Position numbers and translations under genes: made by a program. A model generated the notes under the pieces. The model was given only the letters and a program-made list of their open reading frames with translations, was not told the origin of the DNA and searched no databases. From Owenia fusiformis (Eukaryota; Annelida; Polychaeta; Sabellida; Oweniidae), in contig CAIIXF020000009.1 in assembly GCA_903813345.2 (NCBI GenBank), forward strand, positions 122,001-186,000: 64,000 nt of DNA, written 5' to 3'. Shown piece after piece: positions 1-10,560 of this stretch. Each line of letters opens with the position of its first letter. Position 1 is the first letter of the stretch.

Positions 1-1
1 T

Positions 2-3000
2 AAATCTGCATGGCCAGTTATGCTCCAGAGTGTATTTATTGGTAAAGCAAGTGAAATATTTGCCTCTCTCTCTGGAGAAGTATGCTCTGATTATGACCTA
101 GTTAAAAATGCAATTCTTAAAGCTTATGAACTAGTACCAGAAGCTTACAGACAAAAATTTAGAAATGCCCACAAACAGAGTGACCAAACCCATGTTGAGT
201 TTGCTCGAGAGCAAGAGCAGCTTTTTGACAGGTGGCTTGTCTCTAAAGATGTATCTGAAGAGTTTAAGAAGCTCAGAGAGCTAATGCTTATAGAACAATT
301 TAAAAACTGTGTTCAGTATCACATTAGAACTTACTTAGATGAACACAAGGTAGAAACTTTGAGTCAAGCTGCCACCCTGTCTGATGATTATGCTCTTACT
401 CATAAGGGTAGTTTTATCAAGGGCAATCCTAACTATAGGGGTTATCAGGGTAACAAACCTTCATATGACTCTAAATCAAATCAGTCCTCATCATCAAATA
501 CATCAAACAAAGCAAAAGACCAGTCTAATTCATCACAGAGTTCTAGCTCAAAATCAGATCAATCAAATTCTTCAGGTCCAAAATCAAATGTCACCTGTAA
601 CTATTGTAAAAAGCCTGGTCATCTTATTTCTGAATGCTATAGGATTAAGAATAGAAGAGAGATGTCTGGTTCTGCTCATTCAAATGGTTGTGCTACTGTT
701 CCCATTTCAAGAAAGCCCATTGTTTGGGATTCATATACTCATACTGAGAAATCTACTCATAGTGATATTATGGAGGATTATAAGCCTTTCATGTCGGAAG
801 GATCTGTGTCACTGTCAAGTGATGATACCAATTCAAAGCCTGTTAAGATTCTTAGAGACACGGGTGCATCTCAGACTTTGTTGTTAGAAGGTGTCCTTCC
901 TTTATCTGAGGAGTCATTCACAGGTACCCATATTTTGATGCAAGGCATTGAATTAGGATTTACTAAAGTTCCCCTCCATCGTATTCATATCACATCAGAG
1001 TTAGTCAAAGGGCCAGTTATTGTTGGTGTTAGGCCACAACTTCCTGTTGAAGGAGTCGCATTGCTTTTAGGCAATGATTTAGCTGGGGGTAAGGTATCAT
1101 TAGACCCCATTGTTTCTGATCAGCCTTGTTCTATTGAGGATTCTGTCCAAGAGGACTCTGATATATATCCTGCTTGTGCTGTTACTAGGGCTATGGCTAA
1201 AAAGTTAGCTGATAGCGGGGATTCGTCTGTGGGAGATGACTTTGATAGTGGGTTTTTAAGCTCCTTGTTTGATGATGAATGTCACTCACCACTTGTTAAA
1301 GATGATCCTTATCCTATTTTAAAGGCAAATTCTTCATTGAAACAGCCTTCTGTTCGAGCCAAGCAGTCATCTATTGAGGCAAATTCTTCATTGAAAAAGC
1401 CTATTGCCAGAGGTGATTCACCTTCTGAGCAGGATCACTATTTTAATGCGGTTTCGCCCGCTCTTGCTAGTACTGATGAAGTTTCGTCTTCTTCTGCTAG
1501 TGTTCATGAGGTTTCATCCCCTCCTTGTTCTGAGGTTTCATCCTCTTCTAGTTCTGAGGTTTCATCCTCTATTTCTGATAGTGATTCTTTGAAAAATGAT
1601 CCTCATTCTAAACACATGTTAATTTATGAACAAGAGCATGATCCATCACTCATTGATCTTCATAAAAGATGTCTTACTATTGATGAAGCTGACAAGGTCC
1701 CTGTTTGTTTCTACAAAAAGGATGGCATATTAATGCGAAAGTGGAGACCTCCTGAAGCTTCCCCTGAAGACGATTGGGCAATTGTACATCAAATTGTTGT
1801 CCCCAAATCATATCATAAGGAAATCTTGAGTCTAGCTCACGATTCTCCCATGGCAGGTCATTTAGGAGTAACTAAAACATACCATAAAATACTCAACCAT
1901 TTCTATTGGCCCAAATTAAAACAAGATGTCCAAGAGTATTGTAGGTCTTGCCACACATGTCAAATGGTAGGGAAACCTAACCAGAAAATTCCAATTGCTC
2001 CTTTACACCCTATACCTGCATTTGATGAACCATTCAGTAAAGTTCTTATTGACTGTGTTGGTCCATTACCAAAAACAAAATCTGGTAATCAATATTTACT
2101 CACTATTCTTTGTATGGCCACGCGGTTTCCAGAAGCGATTCCACTCAGAAATATCAAAGCCAAAAATATAGTGAAATCACTCATCAAATTTTTCACCTTA
2201 GTTGGACTGCCAAAAGATCTTCAGTCTGATCAGGGCTCAAATTTCATGTCAGGCTTATTCCAACAGGTCATGGATACCTTGGGTATCAAACAGTGTAAGT
2301 CAAGTGCCTATCACCCAGAGTCTCAAGGAGCTCTAGAGCGTTACCATCAGACGCTTAAGACCATGATTAGAGCTTTCTGTTTTGAATATGAGAAAGACTG
2401 GGATGAGGGCATACCCTTGCTTCTGTTTGCTACCAGGGAGGCTAAGCAAGAATCATTAGGGTTCAGTCCATTTGAGCTAGTATTTGGTCATTCTGTGCGT
2501 GGTCCACTTAAATTGCTAAAAGAAAAGTGGCTGACAGAAACTGAAAGGTTTAATTTATTGAACTTTGTCACTGGGTTTAAAGAGCGCCTATCAAAGGCTT
2601 GTGAAATAGCCAAAGAAAATTTGCTCAAAAGCCAAGATAAAATGAAAACCTGGTACGATAGAAAAGTTAAAGAAAGATCATTTCAGCCTGGTGACAAAGT
2701 TCTTATATTACTGCCACTTCAGACAAATCCGCTACAAGCAAAATTCTTTGGTCCTTATGTAGTGGATTCCAAGGTCAATGACCTCAATTATATTGTCAAA
2801 ACTCCAGATAGGCGCAAAGAAACACAACTGTGTCACATCAATATGATGAAAAGGTACTTTGAGCCAGACAAAGAGCATGACTCAGTTAAACCTGTTGTCA
2901 CTTTGGCACCTGCCCTTGTAAAAGAAACTGATCTACAAGATTCAGATGATATCAATTGTACTGATTTAGACTATGAAGATATCAAAGGTTTGTCTAGGTT

Positions 3001-4417
3001 AAAGAACTCTGAAGTATTATCAAATCTAGATCATAAATTGCACCATGTGACAAATGATCAAAAACGGCAAGTCACAGATTTAATTCATGAGTTCACTGAT
3101 ATCTTCTCTGATGTACCGACTAAGACATCTATAGCTTATCATGATGTTGAAGTCCAAGATGTAACCCCTATTAAGCAACATGCTTACAGAGTAAATCCAT
3201 CAAAATCAGAAGATTTGAGAGCTGAGGTCAATTATATGTTAGAAAATGACATAATTGAAAAGAGCAATAGCCCATGGAGTTCACCAGCTTTCATTGTACC
3301 AAAATCAAATGGTGGACGTAGGCTAGTAGTTAATTATATCAAAGTGAATCGAGTAACAAAGACCGATTCTTATCCCATACCACGAATTGACGACTGTATT
3401 GACAAAATTGGAACTGCTAAATATGTCAGTAAATTTGATCTCCTCAAAGGATTCCTAGGGGTTCCATTAACTGAAAGAGCAAAACAGGTATCTGCCTTTG
3501 TTACTCCTGATGGTTTGTACCAATTTAAAGTTATGCCATTTGGTATGAAAAATGCACCTGCCACATTTCAAAGAATGATGAATGGCTTATTAGCAGATCT
3601 CGAAAACACTGGTGTCTACATCGATGATGTAATTGTCTATTCTGACACTTTTGATGAACACATGTGTTTGCTGCGTAAGTTGTTTGAAAGAATCTCTTTA
3701 GCCAATTTAACCATCAATTTGGCTAAAAGTGAATTTTGTAAAGCCACAGTTGAATATCTGGGCCATGTGGTGGGTCAAGGGCATGTTAAACCAGTGAGTG
3801 CCAAAGTGGAATCAATAATACAACTCCCAGCTCCTACTAACAAGAAAGAATTAATGAGAAGTCTTGGAATGGCTGGCTTTTATAGGAAGTTTTGTCCAAA
3901 TTTCTCTTCAATTGCTCTTCCATTGACCAATTTACTTGGAAAAAACATCAAATATGTGTGGTCTGAACAATGTCATACAGCCTTTGATAAAATCAAGGCC
4001 ATACTAAGTGAACAACCAGTGCTTGTTGCACCTGATTTTAGCAAGCCATTCAAAATTCAAGTAGATGCTTCTGATGTAGGAATGGGGGCTGTCCTATTAC
4101 AAGAAAAGGATGGTATTGATCATCCAGTGTGTTATTATTCAAAGAAATTTGATAAACATCAGAAAAACTACTCCACCATAGAAAAGGAATGTCTAGCATT
4201 ACTTCTGTCATTACAACATTTTGAAGTATATGTTAGTGCACCAGTTCATGCAGTTACTGTATTTACTGATCACAATCCGCTGACATTCCTTCATAGAATG
4301 AAGAACAAGAATCGTAGATTGTTGAGGTGGAGTCTGTTATTGTCAGAGTACAATCTTGACATAAGACACATCAAAGGCAAGGATAATTTAATTGCTGACA
4401 CTCTTTCAAGAGTGTAA
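2..4417 (+). CDS. Gag-Pol polyprotein of a Gmr1-like Ty3/Gypsy retrotransposon (5' partial)
   Basis: One uninterrupted frame, open to the left window edge; the first visible Met is at 20. Domains in order: Gag-like N-terminus; zinc knuckle C-x2-C-x4-H-x4-C at 596-637; aspartic protease with DTG at 857-865; a Ser-rich linker near 1470-1590; integrase H2C2 finger at 1838-1962; integrase core with D (2051), D (2228) and E (2336), i.e. a DDx35E spacing; a GPY-like segment near 2690-2760; reverse transcriptase with YIDD at 3617-3628; RNase H from about 4060 to the stop. Catalytic residues look intact. Standard Gypsy elements place integrase last. Integrase before reverse transcriptase is the arrangement described for the Gmr1 group. 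The stop lies just after RNase H and no second ORF follows. The long open frame suggests recent activity. Confidence 0.93.
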   Translation, partial: KSAWPVMLQSVFIGKASEIFASLSGEVCSDYDLVKNAILKAYELVPEAYRQKFRNAHKQSDQTHVEFAREQEQLFDRWLVSKDVSEEFKKLRELMLIEQFKNCVQYHIRTYLDEHKVETLSQAATLSDDYALTHKGSFIKGNPNYRGYQGNKPSYDSKSNQSSSSNTSNKAKDQSNSSQSSSSKSDQSNSSGPKSNVTCNYCKKPGHLISECYRIKNRREMSGSAHSNGCATVPISRKPIVWDSYTHTEKSTHSDIMEDYKPFMSEGSVSLSSDDTNSKPVKILRDTGASQTLLLEGVLPLSEESFTGTHILMQGIELGFTKVPLHRIHITSELVKGPVIVGVRPQLPVEGVALLLGNDLAGGKVSLDPIVSDQPCSIEDSVQEDSDIYPACAVTRAMAKKLADSGDSSVGDDFDSGFLSSLFDDECHSPLVKDDPYPILKANSSLKQPSVRAKQSSIEANSSLKKPIARGDSPSEQDHYFNAVSPALASTDEVSSSSASVHEVSSPPCSEVSSSSSSEVSSSISDSDSLKNDPHSKHMLIYEQEHDPSLIDLHKRCLTIDEADKVPVCFYKKDGILMRKWRPPEASPEDDWAIVHQIVVPKSYHKEILSLAHDSPMAGHLGVTKTYHKILNHFYWPKLKQDVQEYCRSCHTCQMVGKPNQKIPIAPLHPIPAFDEPFSKVLIDCVGPLPKTKSGNQYLLTILCMATRFPEAIPLRNIKAKNIVKSLIKFFTLVGLPKDLQSDQGSNFMSGLFQQVMDTLGIKQCKSSAYHPESQGALERYHQTLKTMIRAFCFEYEKDWDEGIPLLLFATREAKQESLGFSPFELVFGHSVRGPLKLLKEKWLTETERFNLLNFVTGFKERLSKACEIAKENLLKSQDKMKTWYDRKVKERSFQPGDKVLILLPLQTNPLQAKFFGPYVVDSKVNDLNYIVKTPDRRKETQLCHINMMKRYFEPDKEHDSVKPVVTLAPALVKETDLQDSDDINCTDLDYEDIKGLSRLKNSEVLSNLDHKLHHVTNDQKRQVTDLIHEFTDIFSDVPTKTSIAYHDVEVQDVTPIKQHAYRVNPSKSEDLRAEVNYMLENDIIEKSNSPWSSPAFIVPKSNGGRRLVVNYIKVNRVTKTDSYPIPRIDDCIDKIGTAKYVSKFDLLKGFLGVPLTERAKQVSAFVTPDGLYQFKVMPFGMKNAPATFQRMMNGLLADLENTGVYIDDVIVYSDTFDEHMCLLRKLFERISLANLTINLAKSEFCKATVEYLGHVVGQGHVKPVSAKVESIIQLPAPTNKKELMRSLGMAGFYRKFCPNFSSIALPLTNLLGKNIKYVWSEQCHTAFDKIKAILSEQPVLVAPDFSKPFKIQVDASDVGMGAVLLQEKDGIDHPVCYYSKKFDKHQKNYSTIEKECLALLLSLQHFEVYVSAPVHAVTVFTDHNPLTFLHRMKNKNRRLLRWSLLLSEYNLDIRHIKGKDNLIADTLSRV

Positions 4418-4671
4418 TGTCTCTATTTTTTTTTAAGAGGCTATTTGACTTATACTGCAATTGCCTAAGGCTTTGTGTTGATATAATAAAAGGATTGTAC
4501 TTAGAGTGTGATTTGATAATATTATTGTAATATGTTTTTTATTGTATTTGACTATTGTAAACAAATGTTATGTAAGTCTCAACCTCATCTTGTAATTGTA
4601 ACCCTCGCTACACCAGATATTATTGTAAAAGTTTTTCATTGTATTCAAAACTTTTCTTTTAAGGAGGGAGG

Positions 4672-5502
4672 TGTTACAGTATTACATTCTATTATATTCA
4701 CATTAAGTTTAGTTTATCAATATGCATATACTGTAACTGATCTTCATTAGAGATCTTAGGTCAAGGTCACAATGACATTATATCTTGTAAACATAACTGA
4801 ACTGAATGACTCATTAACTCTTGGCCTTCTAGAAAGTACTGGAACTTTAATCATTTAAACAAGATTGAATCATGTGACTTAAGATGTCCAATCAGTGTTA
4901 TTTTCTAGAAATCGTAACTTCTTGAAACATCTGGACTTTGCCTTTGAACTATATAATGAGAGAGCTGATTTGGGCTGTAAGCAGAATTTCAAAGTTGATC
5001 AAAGGACATCTTCTTAGCGCAATATTACAGACACCTACTGTGGGAACATTTATAATACTACAAACACACAACCTGAGGAACTTATATGGACATATATTAC
5101 AACACACACTATATACGGATTGTCATATACATTCGTGGATTATCATAAACATTTGCAGATTATCATAAACATTTGCGGATTATCATTAAACATTTGTGGA
5201 TTATCGTCAAACATTATTGGATACGAACATTATAGGATTACGACGAACATTATTGAATTATTACAAACATTGGAGAACTATTAACGATTATTGAAACTTT
5301 CGTGATCTGGAACATTCTCAAGGATCGTTAAGGATATTTATCGACATCAAGAGACAGGCGTATCATTTCTCTACATCTACGTATCATAAGTATTGACTTT
5401 TATATATTATTGTCATCGCATTTAGTTTTTATTAAAATATATTACTGTACATTGTTATATTTTAATTGCTGTTTTTACTTTCTGTTATTTTCGAACGTAA
5501 CA
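4672..5502 (+). repeat. 3' LTR of the Gmr1-like element
   Basis: It starts TGTTAC and ends GTAACA, a perfect 6-bp inverted terminus with TG..CA ends. It is preceded directly by a polypurine tract (4661-4671), as expected for plus-strand priming. Length is 831 bp. The 5' LTR lies left of the window, so LTR divergence and the target duplication cannot be read; the bases after the LTR are GTAGA. The segment 4418-4660 is 3' untranslated retrotransposon sequence. Confidence 0.88.
4672..5502 (+). mobile_element. 3' terminus of a Gmr1-like LTR retrotransposon whose body begins left of the window
   Basis: The Gag-Pol frame (2-4417), the short 3' untranslated stretch, polypurine tract and LTR form one element that ends at 5502. 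It is transcribed toward the right. Only its 5' LTR, primer-binding site and the start of Gag are missing from view. Confidence 0.85.
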
Positions 5503-7553
5503 GTAGAGACAAAGTGAATTCGTAAAAAATATAGAATGGGGACTCTCTAGTAAGTCAAGCTTATATCTGGAATTAAAACGTAATTTGAGAAATGACTCGG
5601 TAGAGACACATTCTTAAAGCTGAATATTACCCATTCGATAACATATCGTGACTATTCATGTTGATGTTATATTTGAATGATAGATATATTATTTGTTCCT
5701 CAGTCGTAAATGTCGCTTTCATTTTATTCATTCTTGCGTGACAAATTCCACCTTCAAATGATTGATGCATTTACAGTCCGTGCAACTCCCGGAGTCATAG
5801 GTTGTATTGCGTAGCGTGGGTTGTATGACGTCGCCAAAACAAGTATTCATTCAAGAAAACTTCGGGCGATGTAATAGTACGTAATTAAGAGGATATAAAT
5901 TACTGGTATGTGTTTACTCGAAACATAGTAAGGATCGTTTAACTAACTCATATGTGTAACAAATGAGTCACCTGACCTCAGATTTCACCTGAAATCATTA
6001 AATTGCAATTAAAAACACATGTTGACTACCTGTTACCTTTAATTAGGAAATAATGATAACATAATATGACAGGTACAAGCGTGTAATTTGTGCAACTTAG
6101 CGGTGTTTATAAGTTAATTTGAAGTCGTATTTTTATGAGCCTGTTAACCGTTCATTATACGAAAATATATGCACCTGGAATTTTTGTTCTGCCAGGAAAT
6201 CACTGTCTTCTTGATAATGTTAACGCAGTAGCTAGGTTTGCTTGGCTCTCAAATCTAACCCAAATGAGGCAAGGCGATTTCAGTTAGAAATATATAAACT
6301 GCACAAACGTTTCAAAGCATGCAGCTTTTGGGAAGTCAAAGAAACTTACTTATCATAAGAAGATATAAGAGAAAACACCCCTTGCAATCGTCCCACTTCG
6401 CTTCTCAAAATATCAAAAGAGAGCTTCGTAGTTTATAACTAGACTATGCGCCCAGGGTAAAGAGAAAAAATGAATTTAGTAATTTTTATTTCTTGATTCT
6501 CTATGTATTTATTTAATGCTACATTCTCTACTTTATATGTTTTGTTTTATAATATATAAATAGCCAGAAATATGTAATGAAGCATTGCGTCAGCTTGCAC
6601 AGCCAGTGCTCGGGGCTCGTTAAGTACAAACTCAGCTCAAACGTACATGGCCATGGTCCAATCATGGACTTCAAATGGCGATAAGAAGTCCATGGTCCAA
6701 TTAAATCATTACGATGGCACATTTCCTGAAACATCCACAAGGTGCATTCAATGAACAATTTGTAATACCATATCAAAACTGCAATTTAGTTTATGTATTC
6801 CTAAATTAGAAAGAAATACCTCTAGAAACGCATTCAATTAGCTAAACCCAAAAATTCACACGCAATATCAGATGTTGAAACGTATCAATGAGGGCGTAGT
6901 TTTGTTTTACAGCGAGAATGTCCTGTTAAAAAAATAATTATGTCCAGGGAATATTCATAATGCTATGTTTGAATTCATTTACACAATTCAAATGACAAAA
7001 TTTCCGAATTAAAATATTTCGGGAAAATCTTGACGAGGCCTGGTTAAATAATTAGTGGTACATAACTACATATTGTATAGTATTGACAGAATTGAGAAAG
7101 TGTCCAGAAAACATACATTACAGATTCCACACAATTCGTCCAATTACTGCCAAGTTAAGTTGTAAAGTTGCCAAATATTCCTTCTATTTATTTCTCATAA
7201 AAATACACTGACTGTCCAGCTAATTGTGTATAATTGGCAAACGGTGATGATTTTAGGACATTTTCACCTTTGCTTGCAGAAATATGGCGACATTTGAACC
7301 CCGGTGCAAACGCGTGGTAGACGTAAGATGTTGATTTGGCACAAATGGACGCTATCGCCGAGATTGGAATACTCAATGAACTTTTTGAAATTCCTTCCAT
7401 ATTATGATCAATTACCAAACAGTGAACAGGTGTACACTGTCAGATATTATTCCGGTTAATATCACTAACCATAGAGTATAATCATTTAACTTGGAAGAAG
7501 ATACGGAATATTCACTGATGAGATCATTCACAAACAATAAAAGGATCTTATTG
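5503..7553. other. Intergenic, no gene seen
   Basis: AT-rich sequence between the LTR and the 265-aa ORF. Short ORFs on both strands (for example 6528-6776 and 7188-7418, minus) show no recognisable domain and no splice-supported continuation. Confidence 0.6.
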
Positions 7554-7560
7554 TATAAAA
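7554..7560 (+). promoter_or_regulatory. Putative TATA box for the 265-aa ORF
   Basis: TATAAAA lies 54 bp before the first ATG, which would put a start site near 7585 and leave a short 5' UTR. A second TATAAAAG near 7600 is too close to that ATG to serve it, but could serve internal ATGs at 7650 or 7683. Confidence 0.35.
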
Positions 7561-7613
7561 TACTTTATAATTAACAAATAAATATAGTCGGAATACTATA
7601 AAAGAACGTTTCG

Positions 7614-8411
7614 ATGATTGGGTGCGTAATTTACACCAATTATGGTGTTATGTTCACATTCAATGAAAATTGCACCATCCATATGGGAATAGACACAGAG
7701 GCGTTCGTGGTCGAGAAAAGTGATGCCCATGTCGCCCAAGGTTGCATTTTGCGCCTCGAATGCGACCAAACACTGATATCAAAAATCGACGCCGACCTAG
7801 TACATGCGCTGGAGAAGCGCAAGGGATGCATCGTTATAACTTCAAACGGCAACAAATTTGAGTTCGATCCCGGGACCTTGCTTTACGTCCGAGAAGGATG
7901 CACCTTGTATGGACACTTCGGCAGTACGCTATATGTAGCATGCGGGATATTTTGCTGTTGTGATGTTCTAGGATACAAACAGCAGAAAATGTGCAAAGGT
8001 ACGGAGAACAATGTATTCAAACATGAAACAAATGGACATAATGAGCCTATAAAAACAATAAACACCAATGGGAACGATTCTTGTGGATTGTTAAACAAAG
8101 CTGACACCACCAAGTTGGAAAATGCAATCAATGGAAATGACATTGATGGAGATGTCAAAGGAACTGACATCATAAGGTCTGAAATCAAATCAATTGATAC
8201 TAAAACAGGAACTGACAAAATAAATCACTCGAATGGAAACAGTTCACATATGAATAACATCAATGGAAATCATATTGAAAACGGGAATGGAATAATTGAT
8301 CCCTATGGTAACAGAAATGACGGGAATGGACGAATCCTTCATGAGAATTACGAGAACAAACACAAAGGACATATTAGGGCTAATGGTACACACAGTGTTT
8401 TCCATTCATAG
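7614..8411 (+). CDS. Unrecognised single-exon 265-aa protein
   Basis: I do not recognise this protein. The first ~120 residues are mixed polar/hydrophobic, have several Cys, and look like a compact beta-rich domain. A Cys cluster (FCCCD) lies near residue 119. From ~residue 135 onward the sequence is dominated by Asn, Gly, Asp, Lys and Ile with a recurring N-G-N pattern, which suggests a disordered tail. No signal peptide or clear membrane span is seen. Support for a real gene is the length of the open frame in AT-rich DNA, a TATA box at 7554 and an ATTAAA at 8433-8438, 22 nt past the stop. It could also be an orphan transposon or virus-derived gene. Confidence 0.5.
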   Translation: MIGCVIYTNYGVMFTFNENCTIHMGIDTEAFVVEKSDAHVAQGCILRLECDQTLISKIDADLVHALEKRKGCIVITSNGNKFEFDPGTLLYVREGCTLYGHFGSTLYVACGIFCCCDVLGYKQQKMCKGTENNVFKHETNGHNEPIKTINTNGNDSCGLLNKADTTKLENAINGNDIDGDVKGTDIIRSEIKSIDTKTGTDKINHSNGNSSHMNNINGNHIENGNGIIDPYGNRNDGNGRILHENYENKHKGHIRANGTHSVFHS

Positions 8412-8438
8412 GACTTTCTTCATCACTATTTTATTAAA

Positions 8439-10560
8439 GAGGTTCTTGTATGAGTAACTGTTTAATAGAGTTCATCCTTGATGACCTTTGTCAACTCTTC
8501 TTTATCCATTCTAAGACGAGAAAATGAAACATTATCAAAAAGAATCACGAAACCACGATCAAGCACATGTAGGAATATAGGAAAGATATTCTGAAATAAC
8601 TCTGTTGGGTAATACTTTACCATTTCTATCACAAAGCTCCGTATAAGTTCGTGTGTATAGAAATCTTTTTTTTTTCATTTGTATGAAGTCCTAACATATT
8701 TTGGAGAAAAGACATGGGTACGCATAGCAGCAAAGTTAGTCGCTCTTGTAAAGTATAATGGCATTGGCATGGTCACAGCAGAAATGTTCACGAGATTGTT
8801 GACCAATAGAACGACGTTCGGTGAAGATGGGGTTACTCCTAATGGTATTAATTCGAAGGAAATCTCCATTGAAAGGTGTATGCCAATTGAGGTGTTAACT
8901 TGATATGTGTCAATTTGACGATGTACACTTCGATGATTCACGGGGTTCAGTTTTGAGTTTGAGCTAATCACTGGAAGAAGAAAGAATCTGGGATGGACAA
9001 GAGTGGCGGGGGGGGGGGGGGGGTGAAGAGAGAGTTTTAACTTGTAGGAGGTGTCCCTTCGTGGAAGACACATGTATAAACCTGATATTACATGTTCCAT
9101 TCATAAACTGTATAAATAGTTCTGGCAAATAGTTAGTTGGTTAATAAGCCCGAAAAACGCTTAAATGAACACTAATAATGGACACGTTTATGTTTATACG
9201 TTTATATCGAGTTGGTTATTTATGTGTATTTACCTAATATATGAAAATATCATAGATGAGTTAGGCCAAACATCATCCATTATTTGATAATTCAGACGCA
9301 TATAGATGACAATCCACTGATTGTCTTTAGTGGATCGTTCCTCAAATCTGGCTAATTGACCGTTTACTATATAAATATATAAATAGATGGCAGCATCGGC
9401 ATACAACTAACATAATTAATTATCATGTCGAGGTACAGACTGTGATAACATTGTGAGCAGACCAACTTTTAAATTATATTCTAACATCGTATTGATAAGT
9501 ACGTATTTATCCTGGGCCTTTTCAGATAGGATAAAAGTACTGTCCAAGTTTTTGAAAATTGTCTGAAACAAAAATGGCGGTCATAAAAAGGAAAATAGAT
9601 CGCTTTTCAATTCATTTTTTCATTTTTTCCTTTTTCTATGAATGATATCAAATTTTCAAAGATTGTATCATTTAGAGCAATATATTGAGCACATTTTCTG
9701 AAAAATTCCAAAGAATCTGTTCAGAGACCTTCCCTAAGCGCCTATTTTTAGCTATTTTTCAGTCACATTTTCAGAAGACCGAAAAGGTCATTTCATCATA
9801 TTTAGGGTCATTTGACCATGTACATTGTGATCCTGGTCATGTAAATGACATGTGAAACTAATTAAACCGACTGGATGTCAACACAGAACTCTGTTATCTT
9901 GGTTCCAAAAATGTTTGAAATCCAGTATTGTTTTGTCACTTCCTGTTTTGTCATTTAAGTACCACGGCACCTTAACACTCCATTGTCTCTCATAGGTCGA
10001 CATCAACCGGGCACCGTTTTAATTTTTATGTATCATTTTAATGTAATATTATGTATAAAGTAATAATTTTAGTGCTTGAGACAAAAATAAATTACTTACT
10101 TACTTATTATAACATTTTAAAGGTAATCATGGATCTTATATATTTTCGATGGTAATTTGATAGTTCAATCACGCATTGTTTTGTCAACCCTCATCTCTAG
10201 GTCTGTCCGATTCTGTCGAGTGCCAAATTTCCAGAGAAACACTGTTGCATATAATTAACAAGATCATTTATTCTTAGATACATCTACTGTATTGCATATA
10301 ATCATACATACAATGTTTCTAGTAATTGTCGCTGATGCGTTGATAAATATTATGTACAATACAGCAATCGCAGATATACATGTAACTACATATACGTAGG
10401 TTAACAATATTGTTAAAGTTCTAATTTTGTTATAAAGTGGCTGTTTGAGCTATATGCCATTATATTAATTCAGTGTTATTACAAAACAAATTGTTAATCA
10501 AGGTAAAACATTGTCTCTGCTGTCAGACTACTTTCGTGCCTCTTCTTGAATGAGTCCTAT
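8439..10560. other. Intergenic, no gene seen; homopolymer and (TTAC)n tracts
   Basis: No supported gene. Features are a 16-G run at 9008-9023, which is prone to assembly error, and (TTAC)n at 10092-10106 after an AT-rich stretch. The latter resembles the microsatellite tail of a non-LTR element, but no coding part precedes it. TTTATT at 10267-10272 is a possible minus-strand AATAAA for the cold-shock gene. Confidence 0.5.

Noticed and set aside
4938-5168. 76-aa ORF in the LTR
   Set aside because: It lies inside the LTR and has no domain; its tail follows short internal ATTATCATAAACATT repeats.
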